NCBI GenBank assembly: GCA_036023115.1
Contig: JAYKKT010000089.1
Coordinates: 22,067,001 to 22,131,000 of the forward strand
Length of the DNA stretch: 64,000 bases
DNA from: Brasenia schreberi
Lineage: Eukaryota > Streptophyta > Magnoliopsida > Nymphaeales > Cabombaceae
Direction: 5' to 3'
The position numbers and the translations under genes are program-made. Below, piece after piece: positions 43,501 to 52,902 of this stretch. Each line of letters starts with the position of its first letter. The stretch's first letter is position 1. Under the pieces are notes generated by a model. It had not been told where the DNA came from, did not search any database, and saw nothing but the letters and a program-made list of their open reading frames with translations.

Positions 43501-43681
43501 CGACGACAAAAGCTTACTTGCTCACAGTCGCCACGTTTAGAAGTCAGTGATAAAAATATCTTCGCTAGCTTAAGTAAGCTAGCTGGCACGCCCTATTTGT
43601 ATACATAGGCTTTAGACACACGAGAAGATCCACTCCAAGCCCCAAAAGAGGCAAAGAGGCGGGGATTTTCGCGCGTCTACA
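40536..43681 (+). repeat. 3' LTR of element A
   Basis: Collinear with 29419-32549 with about 19 single-base differences, one extra 14-base unit and one extra C. It is followed by GCAGC, the right target duplication, after which element C's LTR resumes. Confidence 0.95.
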
Positions 43682-43686
43682 GCAGC

Positions 43687-43986
43687 CAAATCAAGCAAGT
43701 GGAGCCTAATCGAAAAGCAGCTCCAAAAATAGGTAAAAAGCCAAGGTTCAGCCCGATCAGATGAAAATAGGGTCGAAAAGTAGAAGAAGCATCCAGGCTA
43801 GAAGCAGACTTCAGCCCCAGAATGTGAAATACGAAGACAAAGCACCAACAAAGATGAAAAGTCAGAATATTTCAAAAATCTTAGCTAGCTTGAGTAAACT
43901 AGCTGGCACGCCCTTAGAAATGACGTAGGCACGAAAAGGTTCATTTCCGGTCTCAAGAACCAAGAGTGAAAATTTTCATGTTTACA
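43687..43986 (+). repeat. 5' LTR of element C, second part
   Basis: Continues the LTR begun at 29240 after the GCAGC duplicated by element A's insertion, and ends TTCATGTTTACA. It contains the hairpin GCTAGCTTG-AG-TAAACTAGC (43884-43903) followed by TGGCACGCCC (43904-43913). The GCATCGGT part of the module seen in A is absent. Confidence 0.85.
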
Positions 43987-43989
43987 GAT

Positions 43990-44007
43990 TTGGCACGCCC
44001 GGTGGGA
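43990..44007 (+). other. Primer binding site of element C
   Basis: TTGGCACGCCCGGTGGGA, identical to element A's, three bases after the LTR end. Confidence 0.85.
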
Positions 44008-44119
44008 CTCGGGTCTTAAACTTCAATAAAACAAACAAAACTATGCAAAAAAAATTTCAAAAGTGTTTAAAAATTTCTCGCCTATTTGTATTTGTAGGAT
44101 TTCAAACTTTTGTTGAGTC

Positions 44120-44572
44120 ATGTCTAGTTCAGGCTCTAATGAAGTGACTAGCCGAGCCTCGCGCTCGTCAAGTTCCCTTTCAAAAAAGATTTCAAAATCT
44201 CAACTTAAATGCAAAAAAGAAGAGTTAGAAAACTTATGTAGGGAATTCGAGGCTAAGATTGACACAAGAATCGGTGCCCTTAGCCAAGAGGCTGAGGCAG
44301 CCAACTCTTGTTCGTCACATGGCGAACCCGCCAAAGCCAAGAAAAGACCTACCACGACCAAAAAACCCAAGGAAACCTTCGCAATGGAGGGGGACCAACA
44401 CCACGATTCCTTCACACTGAAGGATCGCAAAGCCCTTCAACAATTGTTGAAGGGGCAAAACAAGGAAAAGAAATCATACGCCCTGTCTGACTTCCTTTCT
44501 TCATATTATGAACAGATAACAACGACGACATACCGAATTTCCATCGGTATGATGGCACGGGGGATCCTAGGA
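44120..44572 (+). pseudogene. Gag N-terminus of element C, truncated
   Basis: Starts MSSSGSNEVTSRASRSSSSL and reads a coiled-coil-like stretch (KCKKEELENLCREFEAKIDT), GALSQEAEAANSCSS, then DRKALQQLLKGQNKEKKSYA, close to element A's gag. A one-base loss near 44510 changes frame before DIPNFHRYDG. Homology stops at 44572 (GATCCTAGG), before the gag core. Beyond it begins unrelated sequence with host-like gene fragments. No pol or 3' LTR of C is present, so most of C has been deleted or was never copied. Confidence 0.85.
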
Positions 44573-45240
44573 TATCAATTGGAAAGAAATTATCCACCCC
44601 TGCTGGATCATCATGGTTAGTACTATCCTTTGTTATGTTCTCACTTTCATTTTGTGAATTACACAGGACCTGAAGATTTCCAACAGTATTGCTCAAGGCA
44701 TTGATATCTTCCTTAACTATTGTTGTCGGCTCTTGTGTCTCCAAAATTGGATGGTAAAATGTTTGCTTTGCCAACCGTGCAAGCTTTGCAAGTTCTTTCT
44801 CCAAGTTCTGAACATGAGTTTGCATGTTCATTTTAGCAAGAGTTGCAACAGCTAGTTCAGTTTTAAAAGCTTCTTCCAGCTTGGTAAGAGTGTTCTCCCT
44901 TGCTTAAGGCAAATAAGTTCTCTAATGCTAGGATATCTTCCTTCGGTATCTCTTCTGATGTTCTGGCTTACAGTAATTGGCCTTTCAATTCCACATTTAA
45001 TTTTTCAGCGGCAACAATCTTTTGCTCCAAATCTAATGCGTGTGTTCTTGAAAGCCTTACCTCATGTTGAACTGCATAATCTATGATGGTTCCATCTAGC
45101 TGCATTGCTTTTTTCCATGACTGTCATCGCCAACACTTTATGGGGGATGGATCTCGATTATGTCCATGCACTCATCTACATATTTATTGTATGATTCCTC
45201 ATTTCTCTCCTCAAGGATCTTTGTAACATCTTCAGGCATG
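44573..45240 (-). pseudogene. Fragment of an unidentified coiled-coil protein gene
   Basis: Minus-strand translation with frame changes gives PEDVTKILEERNEESYNKY, then MQLDGTIIDYAVQHEVRLSR, LDLEQKIVAAEKLNVELKGQ, ENTLTKLEEAFKTELAVATL and MQTHVQNLEKELAKLARLAK. Heptad-like Leu spacing suggests coiled coils. It has codon-like composition and several blocks in different frames, as expected for a damaged exon series. I do not recognise the family. It is unlike any retroelement protein in the window and lies beside a P4-ATPase fragment in the same orientation. Confidence 0.5.
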
Positions 45241-45317
45241 AGATTAACTTAAGTAATGGTTTTTCTTTGGCAGGACTTACATATGCAGCCCACTGCTTCA
45301 ACATACACCCTTACTTC

Positions 45318-45485
45318 TTGTCCAGTTCTTCTGTACTTTAGTATCTTTCCAAATATTATCAGCTGTTCCGAGAACAATAACCACCATCAGCTGAAAAAGA
45401 AAGATTGCACCAATCAACTTGTTGATCAGTGCATCCACTGCTGTCTGCTCATGCCCAACTTGGTTTCATTACTATTGTTACAGAT
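45318..45485 (-). pseudogene. Fragment of a P4-type phospholipid-transporting ATPase (ALA-like)
   Basis: The minus strand encodes NETKLGMSR and, after a short gap and frame change, TAVDALINKLIGAIFLFQ, then LMVVIVLGTADNIWKDTK. Plant aminophospholipid flippases (ALA family) have a block of the form GNETKLGMSR...TAVDAMIDKLTGAIFLFQ...VVIVLGxAGNxWKDTE at this order and spacing, just before the phosphorylation domain. A conserved short stretch between the two halves is missing. Only about 55 codons remain, so this is a captured or displaced fragment, not a gene. Confidence 0.75.
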
Positions 45486-45599
45486 TCAACTTTACTGACT
45501 GAAGATTCAGAAATTTAACTGGAGGAGGCTGAGCACAAAGTATAGGCAAGAACCATTAATAAATGACCACTTTAAGGGAACAGACAATTTCACATGATG

Positions 45600-46157
45600 A
45601 TCTCAACTGAATCTCTTAATGTTATACTTATAAGAGTATTTAAACAAGCCTATGTTACCTGCATACTTTCTGTGAAAGTGGTTATGCAAATCCATGTTAC
45701 ATGCCTACCTACTATGAAAGTGTTCAAGTAAGCCTATGTTATGTTTTTGAAAACCAACTTTCATGCTCGTTGGATTTCCTCCATGAGTGTTGGAACATTA
45801 ACCTTACTTTCAACACCGAAATAACTTAACAACAAAAGGTTACAATGCAAAATTGATGCATATCAATACACTAATTGCCTTCTTTTAGCAACCAAACATA
45901 CATGGATACATTACCAAATGCGTTCGTTACCAAACCTTTCTCTTCGGAAGCCATTGTTCTTGCTTCAATCTTTCCTTTCTTTTGATGATACCAACTTTCC
46001 CCTCTGGAAATTGATTTCTTTCCAAATATGAGCTTTTCTTTCTGGGAAGCTCACTTCCCTTTTTAACGCCCGCTTTCCTTTCTGGGCACCTACCTTCCTT
46101 TTCAGGTGTTAACTTGTCTTTCTGATGCCTGTTTCTTTTCAAATGGCAAATTTTCAA
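45600..46157 (-). repeat. D-family LTR head fragment, second copy
   Basis: Aligns with 20166-20695, for example CCTTTCTTTTGAT, GAGCTTTTCTTT, GGAAGCTCACTT and TTTTGAAAACCA in the same order. It lacks the first 250 bases of the LTR (TGTAAACACCC...), so it is truncated at the junction with E. Like the copy at 18248-20945, it passes into host gene fragments on its left, but into different ones. Confidence 0.75.
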
Positions 46158-46336
46158 CATACAAAAATCAAGGTAGATCAGAACTCATCTTACCTCTACC
46201 TAACTTGGGTCGATATGACTTACGATACAGCTCACCCATACCCCTTGAGCCACCACCTAAGACTAATTGGGTCAAGAATACCCTAGAGCCAACTAAAACT
46301 GAAACCTATGGCTTAGACCTCTTGTTTGGAGTCTAA
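46158..46336 (+). pseudogene. Gag-pro C-terminal remnant of E, right half
   Basis: Frame: YKNQGRSELILPLPNLGRYD, then PLEPPPKTNWVKNTLEPTKT, ending YGLDLLFGV and a stop. It takes up the protein exactly where 15444-15586 leaves off (compare A's 35390-35564), so the 30.6 kb between was inserted into one continuous E gene. The bases ATAC occur on both sides of the break, but both inserted edges are truncated LTRs. Confidence 0.85.
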
Positions 46337-46359
46337 TTCATGGTGTTTTCTTTTTAGGT

Positions 46360-46865
46360 TTGATGGAAGACCCCTTTATTGAAAAAAATCTAAAAAAAAG
46401 TAGATATTTGGAAAAACCAAAAAAATTTAAAACTCTCAAAACCCAAAAACATTTGGAAAATTTGAAAATTCAAAAAAGAAGTCTTTTATGTTCTTCCTTC
46501 TAGCATTTGTTTGGAAAATCTAAAAAAAATGAAAAAGATGAAAATCCTAAAAAAAATTATTTTCAAAATCGGGTACAAACTCAAGCATTGGTTTTCACAA
46601 AATCCATATACATTCTCAAACCCAAATTGTCTCATAATCCTTTTATGCATAACCCTTCTCTTGTGCATGATACTTTCCTAGAAATCAAAGCACTTGAGAG
46701 TGATCAAAGCAAGGAAGAAGATCCCCTCATCCATAAGGATAATCAAGCCTCCGAGCTTCCCGAATTCCATAAAATCATTAACTTGAAAAAACCTTCAAAT
46801 TCCGTAGGAGAGTATTTCCTAGAGGTCAATTTAGGGAGTGAGCCTAATCCAAGATTCATCAAGGG
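46360..46865 (+). pseudogene. Pre-RT pol remnant of E
   Basis: Starts with MEDPFIEKN (the counterpart of A's closed MTEDPSF) and runs open through a Lys/Phe-rich part. After a stop, the frame from 46507 gives HNPSLVHDTFLEIKALESDQ, EDPLIHKDNQASELPEFHKI and FLEVNLGSEPNP. Closest to the fragment at 1297-1731. RT, RNase H and most of integrase, which should follow, are missing. Confidence 0.8.
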
Positions 46866-47101
46866 CATGCCAAAATTCAAGATAGTGCATACATCACATT
46901 GAAAATCATTCATGCCACAATAGGGGTCGGCCATAGTGTATGCATGCTCATGCCATCTCTTCCAAACTAGGGGTATTCCCTAATCCCCTTTTATGGAGAC
47001 TGAATACATTTATTATTTTATAAAGCATATATCTCCATCATATCATATGGAATGTATTTTATATATCATTTACATCATTCACCCATAAGAGGCCCACATC
47101 C
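46866..47101 (+). other. Linker replacing RT-RNase H-integrase in E
   Basis: Non-coding, AT-rich. It aligns with the reverse complement of 22306-22574 of element D (shared GGTCGGCCATAG, CTCATGCCATCTCTTCCAAA, CTAGGGGTATT). The same replacement in two insertions means it was present in a mobile ancestor. Confidence 0.7.
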
Positions 47102-47245
47102 TCTTGGAAGGTGACGGCCCAAGTGGGATGTTCCCTATATTGTAAGAAGGGCACCATACATAATGCATATTGGTAAATTGATGTTTAGGGAAAAAATTTA
47201 GCAGACCCTATAAATGCCCAACACTTGAAAAAATATTATGTATAG
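47102..47245 (+). pseudogene. Integrase C-terminal remnant of E
   Basis: Reads, with frame changes, (K)WDVPYIV and then NLADPINAQHLKKYYV before TAG, matching the last 45 or so codons of A's integrase. The catalytic core and zinc finger are absent. Confidence 0.8.
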
Positions 47246-48338
47246 GGTCTACTCTAAATTCTTTTGAAAAGATTTTTAAGATAAATCTCCTTTGAATTTC
47301 TTAAAAGAATGACCAAAATGGATTACGTGACCCTAAATTAGGGGATTGATGCTTTATGGAAAGTGGAGTTTTCAAAAAATCATTTCATAACATTTTAAAA
47401 ATCTTTGGCTTACAAAATAACAAAATATTTTCAAATGATAGGTGCTATTAGGAAATAGGATGTTCTTGGCTGAATTGAGTATCTAAAGGGATGAGTTGTA
47501 TTCCCCCACTTCATTTCTCCTCAAAAAGGAAAATTGGCAAAATCAAAAGAAAAGGAAGGAAAACAAAACCTCCATTATAAAGGTCTTCGAAAAAGAAAAA
47601 GAGAAGAAAAGGGAAAACAAAAACTTTCAATATAGAGGTTCCCTTTGAAAGAAAAGCCAAAGGTCAAAAGAATAATTTTCCATCAAAAAAATTTTTGCCT
47701 TATACCACGGGATGCTTTAGAAGGGACCATGGGAAACTCTTTTCCGAAATCCTAGAGAAGGAATAGAACCTACTTATTTGTATTTCATTTTATTTGAGAA
47801 TTAGACTTTGTTATGTAAGAAACTGAACTTTGAAATGTTATTCAAAATTTTCTACAAAACCTCTCATAAGTAGTGGGTATCAAAACCCAAGTGAAGGGAA
47901 TTGTAAGAAATTGAAAGTCCTTTTGATTGAAACTAAAAGGAGTTCACTTTAAAAAAAGAAAATTGAAAACCCGAAACATCAAAAGAAATAATACAAGAAA
48001 CATCTTGCTTGGGGCAGCCGGCCTTCATAAGCTTCTTCTCAAGCTCACGAATCACAGGTATGGGTCTAATCACACATTTCACCCACCTCACATTTCATGC
48101 TCACATACATTCATAAAAGAGTCGTTCATGCATGATCATCCTAAGACTAGGTGTTTTCTTGTCAAGTTTCCTTTTGGCTAAGGTCCCCTCCTTGACAAAA
48201 ACAAATCCAAGGAAATGGATTTTATGGAAGAAAGGAAAAATTCATAATCTCAAAATAAATCTGGGAAGAAAATCAACTGGGTGTTTTCTTCTTTGCCATT
48301 ATCTAAATAAAGTTAGATTAATACCAAAGCGGGGCATT
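47246..48338 (+). other. 3' non-coding region and polypurine tract of E
   Basis: Collinear with the 3' regions of A and D. It contains the conserved palindrome CCACGG...CCATGG (47705-47732) and purine-rich tracts near 47540-47660. It ends in AAAGCGGGGCATT (48326-48338), the decayed polypurine tract. Confidence 0.7.
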
Positions 48339-51300
48339 TATAAACACCCAAAAATTTCTAAAAATAAAAAATTTCCATCTTTTAGAAATTTTGTTTTTTT
48401 AACAGCTTTGGGCCTTTTAAGGGTTTTTCAAATAAAAACACCTTAAATGAATTCATTTTCACCCCAAAATTTTGTAGCAACCTCAACATGATGGTATATT
48501 GCATTCCTCTTGAAAAAAATCCAATTTGGATAAAATTACACAAAATGACTATTTTGCCCTCAAGACCAAATTGGCAGGATTTTGCCTTTTTAAATGATTA
48601 CCTTCTAAGCAACGATGATTTCAAATAATTTTTTTTATAAACAAATGAAAATGAGAACATTGGGAATCAAACCTAAATGTTTGCAAATTTATAAATTTAC
48701 AAAATTCCAAAATCCTTGAAATTCAAACTAGACCTCATAAATTCGCCCGGTTGAGAAGTGTCTCATTCTGACACCTGATACACAAGGGTTAAAGTGGTTT
48801 GATACCCTACACCCGTTAAAGTGATTAAAGTAGTTTGATACCTACACCTGTTAAAGTGGTTTGATACCCTACACCATGTGAAAGGGTTAAATGGTCAAGA
48901 TGGTTAAAGACTGACTCACGGAGTGAAAGTAGGTCACTCTTACAAACAAAAACTGGGAATGAAACCTAGTGCTTTCTAAAAATAATATTTGGTTTCATTA
49001 AATTTGATTTTTCGAATATAGAAATGGCTTTAAAGAAAGTGTTTAAAATCAAACCTGCCATATATGAAACTCATACTTAAAGGAGGCAAATTCCCCGAAA
49101 AGAGGAGATGGTAGAAACCAAAAAGGCAACAACCAAGTACCTTCCAATTTTGGTACTATTGGACAAGGTAACCTGTCATTTTTAGTTTCAAGTATTAGAA
49201 AGGAATGTCGGCGTCAAAAAAGGAAAGTCGACATTTAAGAAAGGAAAGTCGATGTTCAAAAAGAAAAGTCGGTGCCCAGAAAGGAAGGTCGGCGTCCACA
49301 AAGGAAAGTCATCGTCATCCAAGAGAAAGGAAAGTTATGTTTGATTTGTCAAGATGTGATGCTCGATTTGACAAGTTATGATGTTTAATTTGGCAAGCTG
49401 TGATATTTAATTTGATAAGCCACCAAGAGGAAACTTACCAATTTCGGCATAAATAAATCATATGACTTGCCATAGGTATCCTTGGTACACAATTTGGCAG
49501 CCTGGTAAGTTACTAAGCCTTACCAATTTCTACATGGAAGGATCAAGGCAACCTTGGTACAATTTTACAACCTTGATACATAATTTGGTCACTTACCGAT
49601 TCGAGCCAACAAGCTTGGGTTGATTTCAGCATGAACAATAGCATCAATGGATTAACTTAACATTCCACGTTGCCATAAGGGAGAAACTTACCATGTTAAA
49701 TTTCAGTCAAGCCCAGCAAAGTGGGTGCAGCCACCTTGAATTGATATGGTAAGTCAGCCAACAATGTTGCAGCCGACCTCAACATGGAAGGTTGCAGCAT
49801 AGCATCCACTTACCTTTCATGACGGCCAGCCAACTTCAGCAAAGGGAACCCAGTTGCACTTACCTTGCCAAGTTCAGCAACCTTGGCCGAACCCAGCTGC
49901 ACTTACCTTGGTCGAACCTAGCTGCACTTGGTCGAACCTAGCTTCCTTCTCAAGTCCTAGCTAAACCCAACAGCAACGTGGACAATAAGGTACCTTCCAA
50001 ATCCAAATGGAGTTGAATTCAGTAAGCAAGGCCAGCATCCGCTTACCATACCAAATTCAGCAACCTTTCTAAACTTGGCCACATACCATAGCAGGTGTTG
50101 GACAACTTTAGCAAGTGAAGACAACTATTGGAGCTCGATTTGGAAAGTCATATACAACATCCACTTACCGATTTTAGCAATTTTCAACTTGCCTTACAAA
50201 TAGTTGCAGCCAATAGGCAACCCTTTGCCTATAAAAGGGGCCTCAAGGGAGCCACAATCAATCATTTGAAAACCATCGTCCGATCATCCAATCTCATCCC
50301 ATCCACAAAAGTCATATGATCAACCAATCATCTCACTATCCAGCAAGAGGGAGAGAAAGAGAGGAAGAGAGAAAAAAAGAAGGAGAAGGTTCACCGCCGT
50401 CGGCCGATTCTTCCACCACAGGTTCACTCTTCTCTTATTTTTTTTATTATTATCTCTTCTTTTATTAAGATTAATCAGGTTGTAATTAAGGAGCTCATGA
50501 CTCCATATGGATGTATTAGTTAAGAATCATATGTTGCCCCGTCTCTTTTTCATTCATATGCTATCAGTTATATATTTTAATTTTAATCATTTCTACTACT
50601 ATATATAATATAAGATCATATACCACTTAATCCCCTCTAAAGCCCATGTTATAATTATAATTTTATTTATTTTGAATTGCTGTAGATTAATTTTTAATTG
50701 GGACAAAAGCACATGCACGAATTTGAAAATCTGAAAACCTGTTTTCTTTGCTCTGTATACATCTGATAAATGAATTTTATTTCATTATCTCCTATTCTGA
50801 ATATTCCAAACTTTTACTCTTCTATTCTACACACAACAACACACTTTCCATAAAATTTTCAAGAATTTTAGTCCCATGTATCAATGTCAATAAAATTAGA
50901 AAATATTTAACTAAAACGGAACAAAATCTGTAAAACCAGAAGTTCCTACAATAGAGATTGAGTTATTATCTCATATCTTTGTACACAGTGAACCATTTTT
51001 ATTGAAAATAGTATCATTGGAAATCTGAAATGCATAGCTTTCTAATAAGACTAATTTCATAAAAATTACAGATCTGAGCACAAAGATACAATCGTTTTTC
51101 TAAACCTCTGATTTTCTTGCACAAATTTCGTCCAAATATCTGAGTGGGGTATGTTTTCAGATTTAATTGAATAAATATAAGGCAAATAAAATAAAAATAA
51201 AATATTTTTTGAATCTATATATAAAGCTCTATCTTTTGTAAAATTTTGAGAATTTTTGGAGATTTAAAAACTATTTAAAAAAATAAAAAACTAGTCTTTG

Positions 51301-51632
51301 AAAACATAACCAGTTTTTGTTTTTTAAGACTTAGAATATTTTTGAGTTGAGAATCAAAATCACAAATTTTATCAAGTTTTGGGAATTGAAATTTGGTTTT
51401 AAAAACTTACCAGATCTCAAACGATTTTTCAAGCATCTAGGCTTACCCTTGAGCATCAATTGAAGAAGGCCTACGTCGAAAAAAACTCACTTATCCACAA
51501 TCGCTACACGAAGTCAGAAATCAATCTTTGCTAGTTTGAGCAAACTAGCTGGCACGCTCACGCACACGACGTAGTTTATAAATTTAATTTCAAGTCTCTA
51601 CATAGACTTCAAAGCAAAAATTCACATCTATG
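48339..51632 (+). repeat. 3' LTR of element E
   Basis: Starts TATAAACACCC (TG changed to TA) and ends CACATCTATG, followed by CAACT. It holds about 0.9 kb more than the 5' LTR near its head, including CCTACACC/GTTAAAGTGG repeats (48770-48900) and AGGAAAGTCGG repeats (49200-49330). TATAAAAG lies at 50230-50237. The U5 hairpin GCTAGTTTG-AG-CAAACTAGC (51530-51549) is perfect and is followed by TGGCACGC. Confidence 0.85.
50422..51028 (+). repeat. Counterpart of the inverted segment in E's 3' LTR
   Basis: Reverse complement of 12681-13326 with moderate divergence. It directly follows TTCCACCACAG, as its partner does, and both are followed by the collinear ATTTCATAAAAAT sequence. Confidence 0.85.
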
Positions 51633-52902
51633 CAACTGATGAAAGTTAATAGAAGAATAGGTAATCCCTCAAACTAATGAAGTAGATAGGCATCTCACTC
51701 AAAAGATGTTGAAAATTGAACAAACCCACGAAATGGACACCAATGGATACCTAATGGCTGCAAAGGCAAAATAAAGAGAAACATGTTAGACACCAAAGCT
51801 AATGCAAGAGAATTTGCCTTTATGATATAGAAAAAGATTGTTACAGCACCAAAAAGAAGTCAATATTCTGACTTAACTAAACATATTATCACCCGGCCAG
51901 TTCCTACTAACCCTTTCAAGAAACATAGGGTCATGGATGTTCTCATTTGGGCATCTCCTTTGGGCTACTAAGCCTTGCTGAGGAAGAGCTACGGGGAGTA
52001 AAACACAGCCATATCAGAAACGAGATGGATATGCCAAAAGTTATCAATATAAAAGTTAAAACCCCACCAACGAATTCACACACATTGCACGCTAGGGGAA
52101 AAGAAAGCAAGTTGTCAGCTCCCTGCTATTAGTAGGGGAAAAGAAGAAAAGGTGTTCCTTCTGTAGTTTTTTCCTCAAAAAATATGCCTTTCTCAAACAT
52201 AAAAAAACAACAAAGAAGCATCACTACTTCAAGTGGATTACAAATGAAGAATCCAAATCCGAATAATGGTGAAAATGGTACTAAGACTTCATATTGGAGT
52301 GATATGATAAAGCAAAATGAACTCCATTCCAAGTTATAGGACCAGTCAAATGGCTTGAGAAGTGGTCACAACATTAAATTACTCACCCAAGTAGATGGTA
52401 ATTGTGAGTATTTAGTCATATGGGAGCTTTTGAGAGAAGAGGTGGCATATTTCGCTAAGTTTTGTAAGGAAAAAATTTGTGGAAGTACATACTCATTGTA
52501 AATCTGTACTCAAGCCATGCATAGGGTCAACAACATTCTTTCCATTATGTTTAATGGTGACCATCCATAGTATGTGACATGTAATGTTTGTGTTGTCATG
52601 AATGGAACACCTTTTAGCAATATGTAGTACTTCAGCTTGCATTTTGTACCTACAAATAGATTGCTTAATTTGTGTTGTATTTTATTGTAGCCTTACATGG
52701 TCAACAAATCCCCCATGCCACCTATTTGTCCAATGTCGGAAAAAATTGACATCAAATTATTGCTAATTAGGATTAACCAATTATAAAACACACTGAATAG
52801 AAATGTATTGCTAATCATGACCCTTGTTGATAAGTATGAAGAAAGATATCATGCAATGATAATCTTTAAAACAAACATGAAGATAGTGAATGCAAGAAAG
52901 AT
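51633..52902. other. No gene seen
   Basis: Begins with the right CAACT target duplication of E. AT-rich with short unrelated frames and no protein or repeat recognised. It should be the continuation of 11218-11526 in the locus before E inserted. Confidence 0.5.

Larger units (their letters stand above)
29419..43681 (+). mobile_element. Element A: nearly intact Tat-type Ty3/gypsy retrotransposon, 14.3 kb
   Basis: Two LTRs of 3131 and 3146 bases, a primer site, gag, protease, RT, two RNase H-like domains, integrase and a polypurine tract are all in order, flanked by the perfect duplication GCAGC (29414-29418 and 43682-43686). By eye the LTRs differ by about 19 substitutions plus two length changes (one 14-base repeat unit, one base). 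That is about 0.6 percent, so the insertion is young. It sits in the 5' LTR of element C. Gag carries two frame breaks and a stop separates protease from pol. The second RNase H places it in the Tat group rather than in Athila or the chromoviruses. Confidence 0.97.
11527..51632 (+). mobile_element. Element E: old non-autonomous Tat-related retroelement, the outer shell of the nest
   Basis: Two related LTRs (11527-13907 and 48339-51632) in the same orientation are flanked by the same bases, CAACT at 11522-11526 and 51633-51637, so they belong to one insertion. Between them, E's own parts are a decayed primer site, an unrecognised reading frame (14089-14935), and a gag-pro C-terminal remnant split at 15586/46158. 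Then come a pre-RT segment, a linker replacing RT to integrase, the last codons of integrase, a 3' non-coding region and a polypurine tract. About 30.6 kb of other elements fills the split. E lacks all catalytic domains and must have moved with proteins from a relative. Confidence 0.85.
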
